DNA of 9,844 nt from Bryobacteraceae bacterium (lineage in GTDB: Bacteria > Acidobacteriota > Terriglobia > Bryobacterales > Bryobacteraceae), in assembly GCA_014379815.1 (NCBI GenBank), contig JACMLA010000139.1, positions 1 through 9,844 on the forward strand, given 5' to 3'. The position numbers and the translations under genes were made by a program. Position 1 is the first letter of the stretch; every line of letters starts with the position of its first letter. The notes beneath the pieces are model-generated. The model was not told the DNA's origin, made no database searches, and was given only the letters and a program-made list of their open reading frames with translations. This document shows, piece after piece, positions 1 through 6,584 of this stretch.

Positions 1-8
1 CGGTTAAA

Positions 9-32
9 ACAAACCGTGGAATAACGGCTTGT
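9..32 (-). terminator. Intrinsic terminator after the LuxR-type gene
   Basis: Read on the minus strand, a 9-bp stem (ACAAGCCGT pairing with ACGGTTTGT, one G-U pair) encloses the 6-base loop TATTCC. The stem runs straight into a short T run (GTTTTAA). It begins one base after the TAA stop of the regulator gene, which is where a Rho-independent terminator is expected. It therefore probably ends transcription of the whole minus-strand gene run. The T run is short, so termination may be incomplete. The stretch from 1 to 8 holds nothing else recognisable. Confidence 0.7.
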
Positions 33-33
33 G

Positions 34-783
34 TTACGTCTCCTGCCTCGGGCGCAGAAGCGCGGCCACAAGCTCGGGCTGACGGCGGGTACCGGTCTTC
101 TCAAACAGGTGGCGGAGGTGGGTGCGGGCCGTCGTAGTACGGATCGACAGGCTGCTGCAGATCTCCTGAATCGAGCGACCGCTGACTAGGAGCTCCGCAA
201 AGTGGGCTTCTGTCCTGGTTAGCGGAGGGTGGTGCCCGATCGGCGGATCTGTTTTTTGCGATCTGGTGTGAAGGCGATCGGTAAGTTGCAAGCTGCGCCG
301 GATATGAGGAAGTAGAAACTCGACTCTTTCGAGCTCCGAGGGCGACAGAGGTGCCCTTCCCGGAGGGCGGCTGACACTGAGAAGAACAATTCGCTCGCGA
401 GTCTGAATCACGCTGCCAGCCGAGACGTGCATCAGGCCAAGGCGGCGCTGGAAGTCGTTGTAGTATTCCGAAGCCAGAAGCTCGGAGTCGCTGCAGTAGG
501 CCTGGTGATTGATGGCGCGGTCGGGTTGTAAGTGGGACAAGCCGCGCGCAAGATAGATGTTCCGCTGGAAGTAGTAGGACTCGTAACTGGAGCGGTACGC
601 ATCGTCAAGTCCAAACGCGTGCTGCACGATATCCTGGCCGGTTGGAACGCGATGCTCGATCAGCGAAGTCATAGCGGCCCGAAGATCTGCAGCGATTGCC
701 TTAAGAGTGAGGGGCCACAAGTCCGGGGTAGAAGCGGCCTCGTAGATTTTGTGGAGGATTCCGTTTAACCTGCTATCCAGCAT
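34..783 (-). CDS. LuxR-type helix-turn-helix transcriptional regulator
   Basis: A 249-residue predicted cytoplasmic DNA-binding regulator. Residues about 186-244 form a LuxR/GerE-type helix-turn-helix: LTRTEAHFAELLVSG, then SIQEICSSLSI, then the recognition helix TTTARTHLRHLFEKTG and the typical RRQPELVAALL end. Residues 1-170 form a mixed alpha/beta sensor region with no receiver-domain aspartate pattern. It may be a GAF/PAS-like ligand-sensing domain, but I do not recognise its ligand. The frame stays open up to 1041, but that extension lies on top of the metallophosphoesterase gene. The ATG at 783 is the first one clear of it and gives the normal family length of about 250 residues. No clear Shine-Dalgarno sequence precedes it. 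It lies 41 bp downstream of the phosphoesterase gene and is the last gene of the run, so it may be co-transcribed and act as a local regulator. That role is inferred from position only. Confidence 0.85.
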   Translation of the reverse strand: MLDSRLNGILHKIYEAASTPDLWPLTLKAIAADLRAAMTSLIEHRVPTGQDIVQHAFGLDDAYRSSYESYYFQRNIYLARGLSHLQPDRAINHQAYCSDSELLASEYYNDFQRRLGLMHVSAGSVIQTRERIVLLSVSRPPGRAPLSPSELERVEFLLPHIRRSLQLTDRLHTRSQKTDPPIGHHPPLTRTEAHFAELLVSGRSIQEICSSLSIRTTTARTHLRHLFEKTGTRRQPELVAALLRPRQET

Positions 784-824
784 GCGAGTGCCATTTAGCC
801 TAGCATTCGCATGTTGCGCGGGAA

Positions 825-1697
825 TTACACGCTGGCTCGAAAACCGTAAGTCTCGTAACGCCAGGTTAGCTGGCCGTTCTTCGCGGAGAGGACGCCGAAA
901 CCTTCCGGGTGGCCCAACCTCAGTCCCTTCCACCAGTTCCCGCAGATCGCACCCGAAGTAATAAACTGACAACCGTTGTAGAGCACCGTCTCGCGCACAT
1001 GCGTGTGTCCCTGGAGCACGGCTTTCAAATTGTGAGACCACAGGAGATCGAGCACATCTTGGGCATTGGTAACAACCAGCATCTGCGACGATGCCGGGCT
1101 GGACGCAAAGTGCAGGAAGCCAGTCACCAGAGGAATGTGGGTGAGCACTACCAGCGGTGTTGTCTTCTCGATCGTCCCGAGCGTGTTCTTCAGCCAGGTA
1201 AGCTGCTCATCGTCGATACCGCCAATAAAGCTGCCGTTGGGAGTGAGGTGGACCGAGTCCAGTGCAATGAACTTCCACCCCTTGTGATCGAAAGTGTAAT
1301 AGCGCTTTCCAATGTGGTCTTCGAACATCTTCTTGCCGTAGCCCGGCGTATCAGGCCGACCTCCACTTTCTGTCGTGACACAGAAGACATCGTGGTTTCC
1401 GATCACCGTGTGGATGGGTGCTTCGATAAGCTTGACCGATTCCCGGTAGAGATTGTAGACGGCCCTGGCGCGCTGAGGAGGGACGGCAGCGGCGTCGAAA
1501 ACGAGATCACCTCCAACCAGAACAAACTCCGGCTTCACCGAGTTAACGCGGCGGAACGACTCCCGGCAACCTTCGGCAGCCCGCAGCTCAGGCTGTATGT
1601 GTGTGTCAGTAAGGTGAACAAATGTGAAGTCGCCCGCTGGCGCAGCGAGCACGGTCGGAACGGCAGCCGCTGAAAGGAGAAACTGTCTTCGATCCAT
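825..1697 (-). CDS. Secreted calcineurin-like metallophosphoesterase
   Basis: A 290-residue predicted dinuclear-metal phosphoesterase that hydrolyses phosphomono- or diesters; the substrate cannot be read from the sequence. All the family metal-binding motifs are visible in order: D31-T-H33, G63-D64, G100-N-H-D103, H187 (LTHIP) and G230-H-T-H233. The N-terminus MDRRQFLLSAAAVPTVLAA is a short Tat-like export signal (RRxFL followed by a hydrophobic stretch), so the enzyme probably acts in the periplasm or outside the cell. The length is full and no motif is missing. The ATG lies 5 bases after the TGA of the TonB-dependent receptor, with only a weak GAG-type ribosome site, so translation is probably coupled to the receptor. 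The tail contains SGAICGNWWKG, a conserved-looking C-terminal segment. Close relatives include CpdA-type and Tat-exported phosphodiesterases; exact specificity is unknown. Confidence 0.9.
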   Translation of the reverse strand: MDRRQFLLSAAAVPTVLAAPAGDFTFVHLTDTHIQPELRAAEGCRESFRRVNSVKPEFVLVGGDLVFDAAAVPPQRARAVYNLYRESVKLIEAPIHTVIGNHDVFCVTTESGGRPDTPGYGKKMFEDHIGKRYYTFDHKGWKFIALDSVHLTPNGSFIGGIDDEQLTWLKNTLGTIEKTTPLVVLTHIPLVTGFLHFASSPASSQMLVVTNAQDVLDLLWSHNLKAVLQGHTHVRETVLYNGCQFITSGAICGNWWKGLRLGHPEGFGVLSAKNGQLTWRYETYGFRASV

Positions 1698-1702
1698 AGG
1701 TC

Positions 1703-4615
1703 TCAGAAGTTGATTCTAGCGGCCAGCTGTAAGATGCGCGGATCCGCAGACGCAGTCGGCGAAAGAAACGTAGTGTTCGGCACGAACAGACGCGTCGCCG
1801 CAGTGTAGTTTAGCGGAGTTTGCGCGATCCCCGTAAAATTGGCACGATTGAAGACATTGAACGCTTCCCCGATCAAGCGCAGTTCGAAACCCTCGCGAAA
1901 CAGCCGAAAACTCCTGGAGACCCGCACATCGACGTTGTAGTTAGCAGGTGAGGTTAACGTATTGCGGCCGTATCCTGGCGAGCGATCCGTGAATCGGTTG
2001 CCATCGTTGTTCAGGTCGACGTTGCTGCGGGCGCTGAAGACGCGTCCGGATTGCAAAGACGTGACCGTAGAAATTTGTAGTCCATAGAGGGTGTCCCACA
2101 AGGCGGAGGCAACCAGGCGGTGTGGGATATGAGCATCGCCGGGTCCCCGATCTGCATTAGGGTTCAGACTGTCCATGACTAAGTTCGGATCCTCGGCGGC
2201 GCTATTGGGAATGAATGCAGTACCGTACGGTGCGGTGTCGATTACTTTTGACCACGTATAGCTCGCGAGCACTTGGAAGCGTTGTGCGTAGCGCCTTCTT
2301 ACCTGGACGAAGCCGGCGTGATATGTGGAATCAGCGGCACTCTCGATTAGGCTGATCCTCCCGAAACTGGGATACGGACGCTGCGGCGCGGCAACTCCGG
2401 GACGGCGATCGAAAGTCACGGCACCCGAGTCTGCAAGCTGCCCAGTAACGCTTTCCGAAGGGAGTTGATTGATATCGCGAACTCGTGTCAAGTGAGTGCC
2501 GCGAAGGCCAAGGTATCCCACTGTGACGGCATATCCTGCGGCAGGGGTGAACTCCAGATTAAGATTCCATTGATGCGTGCGGGGCGACCGGAATCCTGAG
2601 TCCATCACATAGATGTCGGAGGCCGGAATGCCAGCGGCCGGTGTGGTTGTCAGGACGGTCGGGTATGTCGGTATAGCGGTTCCTAATAGCGTGAAGGTTT
2701 GCACATTCAGACCGTTCTGGGCCTGCACCGTGCGGGGCACGAGGCCCGCGATGCTGCCGTAAAAAGAGCCTATACCGCCTCGGAGGGCAATATGCCCGGC
2801 GCGATCGAGACGGTAGCCGAAGCCGAAACGCCCGGCAACGTTGCCGTAGTCGGTCGGCATCACGCCCGTTTGAAGGGAAAGCGCAGCGAGCGCGGGATCC
2901 GGATTGCGAACATCATTCCCGCGGTAGGAAAACAAGTCATAGCGAGCGCCGTAGTTCAATGTAAGGCGTGCGGTAGCCCTCCACGAGTCCTGCGCAAAGA
3001 AGGCAAACTCATTGCGGTCCGGGTAAGTTAGGCCGCCACTTGTATTGGCGCCGGGAATTGCCTGGGCATAGCTGGCGGGGCGGCGGTTTGCAAAGTCCGC
3101 AAAGCTGTTGAAAGTGTACTGGCCGTAGAAGAGATTGGTCGCAAGATTCGTAGCTCGCTCCAGCTTGAGGTCGTAGCCGAATTTCAATGTGTGCCCTCCA
3201 GTCACGCCAGTTAGACTTTGGACAATCCCGTACTTGGCTTGCTCGGTGGCACGCGGCAGAAAGTTACCCCGCCCAAAGCTCAGCGCCGTGACCCCGCCCT
3301 GCCGGATGACTACTTCCGGACCATCACCCGACGCAGTGCTTGGGTTGATCTCACGTAGGAACAGGAAGCGGTTATCGAGCACGATCCGGGGATTCAGGAC
3401 GGCGGTGTGAGTCAGGTTCACACTATCGGTATCGAGGATCGTGTCGCCGGTATGATCGGCGGCGGATTGGGGTCCCGGAAACTCGGCGTTCCGGCCTTTG
3501 AAGCGGTGCCTGTTATAGCGGAGTGACAGATTGTTAGAGGCGTTCGCGGTCCAGTCGGCTTTCAGAGTCGTGATGTTGTTGTCGGCTCCGGTAGTGTAGG
3601 GGGTGAGGCGAGGTGCCAGTTCGACAAGGGCTCGCTGGGAACTCTCATCAGCCGGAGCGGCCACCGGTAGATAGACGGCGTTCGGCGAAGTGTTGCGCTG
3701 GCCATCGTAGTTCGCGAAAAAGAAGAGCCTGTTGCGAATCACAGGGCCCCCGAGGTTTCCCCCAAACTGGCTGTAGTGGTACGGCTGACGCGAGATGCCC
3801 GCACGATTATTGAAAAACGTGTTCGCGTTCAAAACGCGGTCACGAAAGAACCAGAATGCCGTACCGTGCAGAGTATTGGTTCCGGACTTGGTGATCACGT
3901 TGACAACCCCTCCTGTAGCCCGACCAATTTCGGGCGCGAACGAATTGGTGAGCACCTGGAATTCGGCGATAGAGTCCTGACTGAACGAGTACGGATTACG
4001 GAAACCAGCCCTCCCAACAGACTGGCCCCAGTAAGCGCTGTTGCCATCCATGCCATCGATGAGTATGCTGTTCGCGGGTCCCCGCTGACCGGCAAATGAG
4101 AGATCGCCGACACGCGGGTCGCGAACAACGCCAGGCGCCAGCGTCGTGAAGTCGAGGAAGTTGCGGCCGTTAATAGGCAGGTCCCGAATGGCACGCGTGT
4201 CAATCGTTGTACTGACAGAGGAACGTCCAACTTCTGTAGTGGCAGTGTCGGCAAGAACGGTAATCGAGTCAGTCACAGTGCCGGGCTCGAGAGTAATATC
4301 AAGCGTGGCAGCAGCGCCGACATTCAGGCGAATGTCGCTATGAATCACTGAGCGAAAGCCAGGCTTCCCGACAGAAATGCTGTAGAGACCCGCGGGCAAA
4401 CGAACTGCGGTGTAGAGGCCGGTACCGGTCGTGGTCAGGGCACGTCCAAGACCTGTCGCTGTATTGGTAATGGCGATGCTTGCGCCGGGGACAGCCTGGC
4501 CGGACGAGTCGACAACAGTACCGCTAAGGACTCCTGAGCCAGCCTCTGACTGCGGCTCGGCCGGTCGGACAAACACCAGAATCAGGATCGGGAGAAGGTA
4601 GCGCATGGGAGGCAT
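1703..4615 (-). CDS. TonB-dependent receptor with carboxypeptidase-regulatory-like domain (Oar-like, acidobacterial type)
   Basis: A 970-residue outer-membrane beta-barrel receptor, predicted to import a large or scarce substrate using TonB energy. Residues 1-20 are a Sec-type signal. Residues about 28-110 form a carboxypeptidase-regulatory-like beta-sandwich (SGTVVDSSGQAVPGASI ... GLYSISVGKPGFRS). A TonB-box-like DSITV follows near 116-120. The plug domain, about 130-245, contains LPINGRNFLDFTTLAPGV, ILIDGMDGNSAYWG and GGVVNVITKSGTN. The rest is a barrel, with GGPVIRNRLFFFANYDGQR near 289-307 and a final aromatic residue in RINF, the usual end of an outer-membrane barrel. The gene appears intact. 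A second in-frame ATG at 4606 would give an equally good signal peptide, and neither start has a clear ribosome site. The metallophosphoesterase follows after 5 bases. Receptors of this type are abundant in Solibacter-like genomes, and ligand choice cannot be predicted. Confidence 0.93.
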   Translation of the reverse strand: MPPMRYLLPILILVFVRPAEPQSEAGSGVLSGTVVDSSGQAVPGASIAITNTATGLGRALTTTGTGLYTAVRLPAGLYSISVGKPGFRSVIHSDIRLNVGAAATLDITLEPGTVTDSITVLADTATTEVGRSSVSTTIDTRAIRDLPINGRNFLDFTTLAPGVVRDPRVGDLSFAGQRGPANSILIDGMDGNSAYWGQSVGRAGFRNPYSFSQDSIAEFQVLTNSFAPEIGRATGGVVNVITKSGTNTLHGTAFWFFRDRVLNANTFFNNRAGISRQPYHYSQFGGNLGGPVIRNRLFFFANYDGQRNTSPNAVYLPVAAPADESSQRALVELAPRLTPYTTGADNNITTLKADWTANASNNLSLRYNRHRFKGRNAEFPGPQSAADHTGDTILDTDSVNLTHTAVLNPRIVLDNRFLFLREINPSTASGDGPEVVIRQGGVTALSFGRGNFLPRATEQAKYGIVQSLTGVTGGHTLKFGYDLKLERATNLATNLFYGQYTFNSFADFANRRPASYAQAIPGANTSGGLTYPDRNEFAFFAQDSWRATARLTLNYGARYDLFSYRGNDVRNPDPALAALSLQTGVMPTDYGNVAGRFGFGYRLDRAGHIALRGGIGSFYGSIAGLVPRTVQAQNGLNVQTFTLLGTAIPTYPTVLTTTPAAGIPASDIYVMDSGFRSPRTHQWNLNLEFTPAAGYAVTVGYLGLRGTHLTRVRDINQLPSESVTGQLADSGAVTFDRRPGVAAPQRPYPSFGRISLIESAADSTYHAGFVQVRRRYAQRFQVLASYTWSKVIDTAPYGTAFIPNSAAEDPNLVMDSLNPNADRGPGDAHIPHRLVASALWDTLYGLQISTVTSLQSGRVFSARSNVDLNNDGNRFTDRSPGYGRNTLTSPANYNVDVRVSRSFRLFREGFELRLIGEAFNVFNRANFTGIAQTPLNYTAATRLFVPNTTFLSPTASADPRILQLAARINF

Positions 4616-4651
4616 AGGTTCGTCGAACCCACAGCGTACGATCCCATCGCG

Positions 4652-4683
4652 GAAAGCACATCCTCCGAATGGAGGATACTTTC
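4652..4683 (-). promoter_or_regulatory. Hairpin between the amidohydrolase and receptor genes
   Basis: A two-part inverted repeat. ATCCTCC (4660-4666) pairs perfectly with GGAGGAT (4671-4677) around a 4-base loop. After a small internal loop (CAC against A), GAAAG (4652-4656) pairs with CTTTC (4679-4683). It starts 12 bases after the amidohydrolase stop and ends about 36 bases before the receptor start. No T run follows on the minus strand, so it is not a standard intrinsic terminator. It could be an mRNA processing or attenuation element, a protein-binding dyad or a Rho-assisted terminator. The 80-base intergenic stretch contains nothing else I can assign. Confidence 0.45.
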
Positions 4684-4695
4684 TGATAATCGTGT

Positions 4696-5670
4696 TTAGA
4701 TTTTCGTCTTCGGCGGATCAGTTGGCTGCGAAGCATTCCGCGGCTTCCAGCGATACGCCCTGACTGAGTTCTTCCAGAAGTACTTCTCCGCGACCTCCGG
4801 GCCCTTGGTCCTAATGTATTCTTGTGCGATCGAGAAGATGTCCGAGTAGGGCCGCCAGTTGTCGCTATTGGGCCAATCGCTTCCAAACAGGACACGATCT
4901 TCCCCAAATGTCTCGAAGATCCGGTCGAGGTTTGCCCTGTAGACCCCGAGATCACGCGGGATCGTGCCTTCCTTGACCTTGCGATAGATTTGCGAGACCT
5001 TTACAAACACTTGAGGTCGTTTGTGAAGTTCTGCCAGATAACCTCGATACGCCATGCGTTCGCTCGGCGACTCGGGCTCTGTGAGTTGAGGGAGATGATC
5101 GATGATGACTCGCAGCTCCGGTACCTCGTCCGTCACGCGTACAATCGCAGCCACCAGCGCCGGAGTTGGATTGGCTGTATCGAGAGAGAGGCCCGTCTGC
5201 GCCAGCGACCGGAGATCGGTAATGACCGCCTTGTTGGTGGATGTGACGGCAAGATCGCTACCCCAGAGATTGCCATAGCGGATTCCGAGAAAGAGAGGGT
5301 TCTTATGGAATCGTTCGAGATTAGCCGCAAACCCCGGCTTGCTAGGCTCGATGTTTCCTACCATGCCAACGATCAGAGTCTCTTTAGCCGCAAGATCCAG
5401 GACCCATTGGTTGTCCTCCAGCCACGGACTCGCTTCCACTTTGATTGCGCCAACAATTCCATGTTCAGCCGACAGCTTTCTATAGCGCGGAGGGAGAGCA
5501 GGCCGATATAAGGCCGTGTTGTCCTTCGGCGGCCATGGCACGCCCTGAGAACGCGTCGTGTCAAACAGGTGGATGTGCGTGTCGATGACAGGGACACCGG
5601 GGCGGACCGGCTGCGCTTCGGTACTGACGGCGGCAATAGCTGCGGTGCTAAGGAAAGCTCGGCGATTCAC
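4696..5670 (-). CDS. Tat-exported amidohydrolase 2 family protein (COG3618 lactonase-like)
   Basis: A 324-residue TIM-barrel metal-dependent hydrolase of the amidohydrolase-2 family. Relatives open lactone rings of sugars or aromatic breakdown products, or decarboxylate. Visible motifs are D30-T-H32-I-H34 at the first strand, the substrate/metal region IKVEAS near 77-82, IIDHLPQL with H192, and LFGSDWP with the catalytic-type D265. The N-terminus MNRRAFLSTAAIAAVSTEA is a Tat-type signal, so a periplasmic location is likely and is unusual compared with cytoplasmic family members. The start codon is GTG (5668-5670), chosen because it opens directly onto the RRAFL signal. A TACAAT box sits just upstream. 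It lies 51 bp after the MOSC gene and 80 bp before the receptor gene. A role in processing the product of the neighbouring molybdenum hydroxylase is plausible but inferred. The true substrate is unknown. Confidence 0.88.
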   Translation of the reverse strand: MNRRAFLSTAAIAAVSTEAQPVRPGVPVIDTHIHLFDTTRSQGVPWPPKDNTALYRPALPPRYRKLSAEHGIVGAIKVEASPWLEDNQWVLDLAAKETLIVGMVGNIEPSKPGFAANLERFHKNPLFLGIRYGNLWGSDLAVTSTNKAVITDLRSLAQTGLSLDTANPTPALVAAIVRVTDEVPELRVIIDHLPQLTEPESPSERMAYRGYLAELHKRPQVFVKVSQIYRKVKEGTIPRDLGVYRANLDRIFETFGEDRVLFGSDWPNSDNWRPYSDIFSIAQEYIRTKGPEVAEKYFWKNSVRAYRWKPRNASQPTDPPKTKI

Positions 5671-5677
5671 GCGGACT

Positions 5678-5683
5678 ATTGTA
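5678..5683 (-). promoter_or_regulatory. Possible -10 box upstream of the amidohydrolase gene
   Basis: On the minus strand TACAAT lies 7 bases before the GTG start codon. Transcription starting at the normal distance would begin at or next to the GTG, giving a leaderless or nearly leaderless message. No convincing TTGACA-like box is present 16-18 bases upstream, and no Shine-Dalgarno sequence precedes the GTG. A chance match is quite possible. Confidence 0.3.
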
Positions 5684-5721
5684 CTTAGTTTTGTGCGCGA
5701 CCGAACTGATCGGCAGACGAT

Positions 5722-6522
5722 CTAGGCAAGTGAATCCACCAGCGCGATCTCGTCTCCGGCACGCACCGTACCCTCAATCAGCACCGCCGCGTACACACCC
5801 GCTTTGCCGTCGTGCGACTGGGACACCACTCGCATTACCTCGGGGCTTGGTTTCGCAGTTTCGGGATCCAGCGTGATCATCTTACACCGCGCGTCCCGAT
5901 CAAGAATTGCCAAACATGCTTTAGCCCCAATTCGCAGTGTCCGATTGACGAACTCGTCCTCGCCAAAGCCGTTTCCGGAGTCAAGTTCAACATACAAGTT
6001 TGCGCGGAAACGCCGTTTGTCTACATCGAAACCAAGCTCCTGGCTAAGTTGCCTGGCGGTTTGGATCGAGAAGATAGAAACCGGCCGACAATCTGTCAAG
6101 GCCCGGTCAGACTGAAGCAACGTCAACTCATGTCTGTCGCGGAGCCCGGAGCGGAGCTCCTGCATAAGCCGGACGTCATCGATAGCGAAGACGTCTCCAG
6201 CTGGAGTCTCGACGTCAACGATCCGCCCTGCAGTATCCGCATACAAGGGCGTCACTCCCGACCCTAACGCCTCCGCCTCAGACAGATTTACAGGACGAGA
6301 CATGCTGTCCCGGTCGCGGTAAGTCGGCCGGTATAGCAGCATTTGCTCCTGCTCGCGCCCCGTCAGGTAGGGAAATCCAGGCGGCGCTGCGGCGCTGCGG
6401 AACGCATAGATACGATCCCCGTACACGCCAGCGAATCCGATGAACGCTTCTGGCAACTGCTCGCCGCACATGCTTTTCACCGGATAACGCCACAAACTCT
6501 CGACTCTTCCGACAACTCTCAT
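5722..6522 (-). CDS. MOSC domain protein (mARC/YcbX-like molybdenum cofactor binding)
   Basis: A 266-residue cytoplasmic protein with an N-terminal MOSC beta-barrel (residues about 3-120, with the hallmark WRYPVKSM near 11-18) and a C-terminal MOSC domain (about 130-264). Key segments are RFRANLYVE near 171-179, ARCKMITLDPET with Cys213, and a GVYAAVLIEGTVRAGDEI end. In mARC and YcbX relatives the equivalent cysteine binds molybdenum, and those enzymes reduce N-hydroxylated compounds. Other MOSC proteins are thought to carry sulfur or cofactor. The C-terminal ferredoxin domain of YcbX is absent, so an external electron donor would be needed if it is a reductase. A good ribosome site, GAGG, lies 6 bases before the ATG. 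It follows the molybdenum hydroxylase large-subunit gene by 62 bp with no clear terminator between them, which suggests a link to cofactor supply for that enzyme. No export signal is visible. Confidence 0.9.
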   Translation of the reverse strand: MRVVGRVESLWRYPVKSMCGEQLPEAFIGFAGVYGDRIYAFRSAAAPPGFPYLTGREQEQMLLYRPTYRDRDSMSRPVNLSEAEALGSGVTPLYADTAGRIVDVETPAGDVFAIDDVRLMQELRSGLRDRHELTLLQSDRALTDCRPVSIFSIQTARQLSQELGFDVDKRRFRANLYVELDSGNGFGEDEFVNRTLRIGAKACLAILDRDARCKMITLDPETAKPSPEVMRVVSQSHDGKAGVYAAVLIEGTVRAGDEIALVDSLA

Positions 6523-6584
6523 GCAAGTCCTCTCAGATCAGACTGGTTTTTCGCGGCGACGAATCCAGAGAGTTGAGACCAGGC

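Noticed and set aside
909..1673. Plus-strand open frame of 254 codons
   Set aside because: It lies wholly antisense to the metallophosphoesterase gene, which has every catalytic motif. The frame has a low-complexity, arginine-rich composition and no recognisable domain.
4524..4955. Minus-strand frame of 143 codons bridging the amidohydrolase and receptor genes
   Set aside because: It overlaps two well-supported genes in another frame, and its serine/arginine-rich sequence is typical of an out-of-frame translation.
4822..5511. Plus-strand open frame of 229 codons
   Set aside because: Antisense shadow of the amidohydrolase gene, with no family motifs.
5708..5722. Small hairpin GATCG-GCAGA-CGATC just after the MOSC stop
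   Set aside because: Only five base pairs with no T run; such dyads are common by chance in this base composition, so it is not called a terminator.
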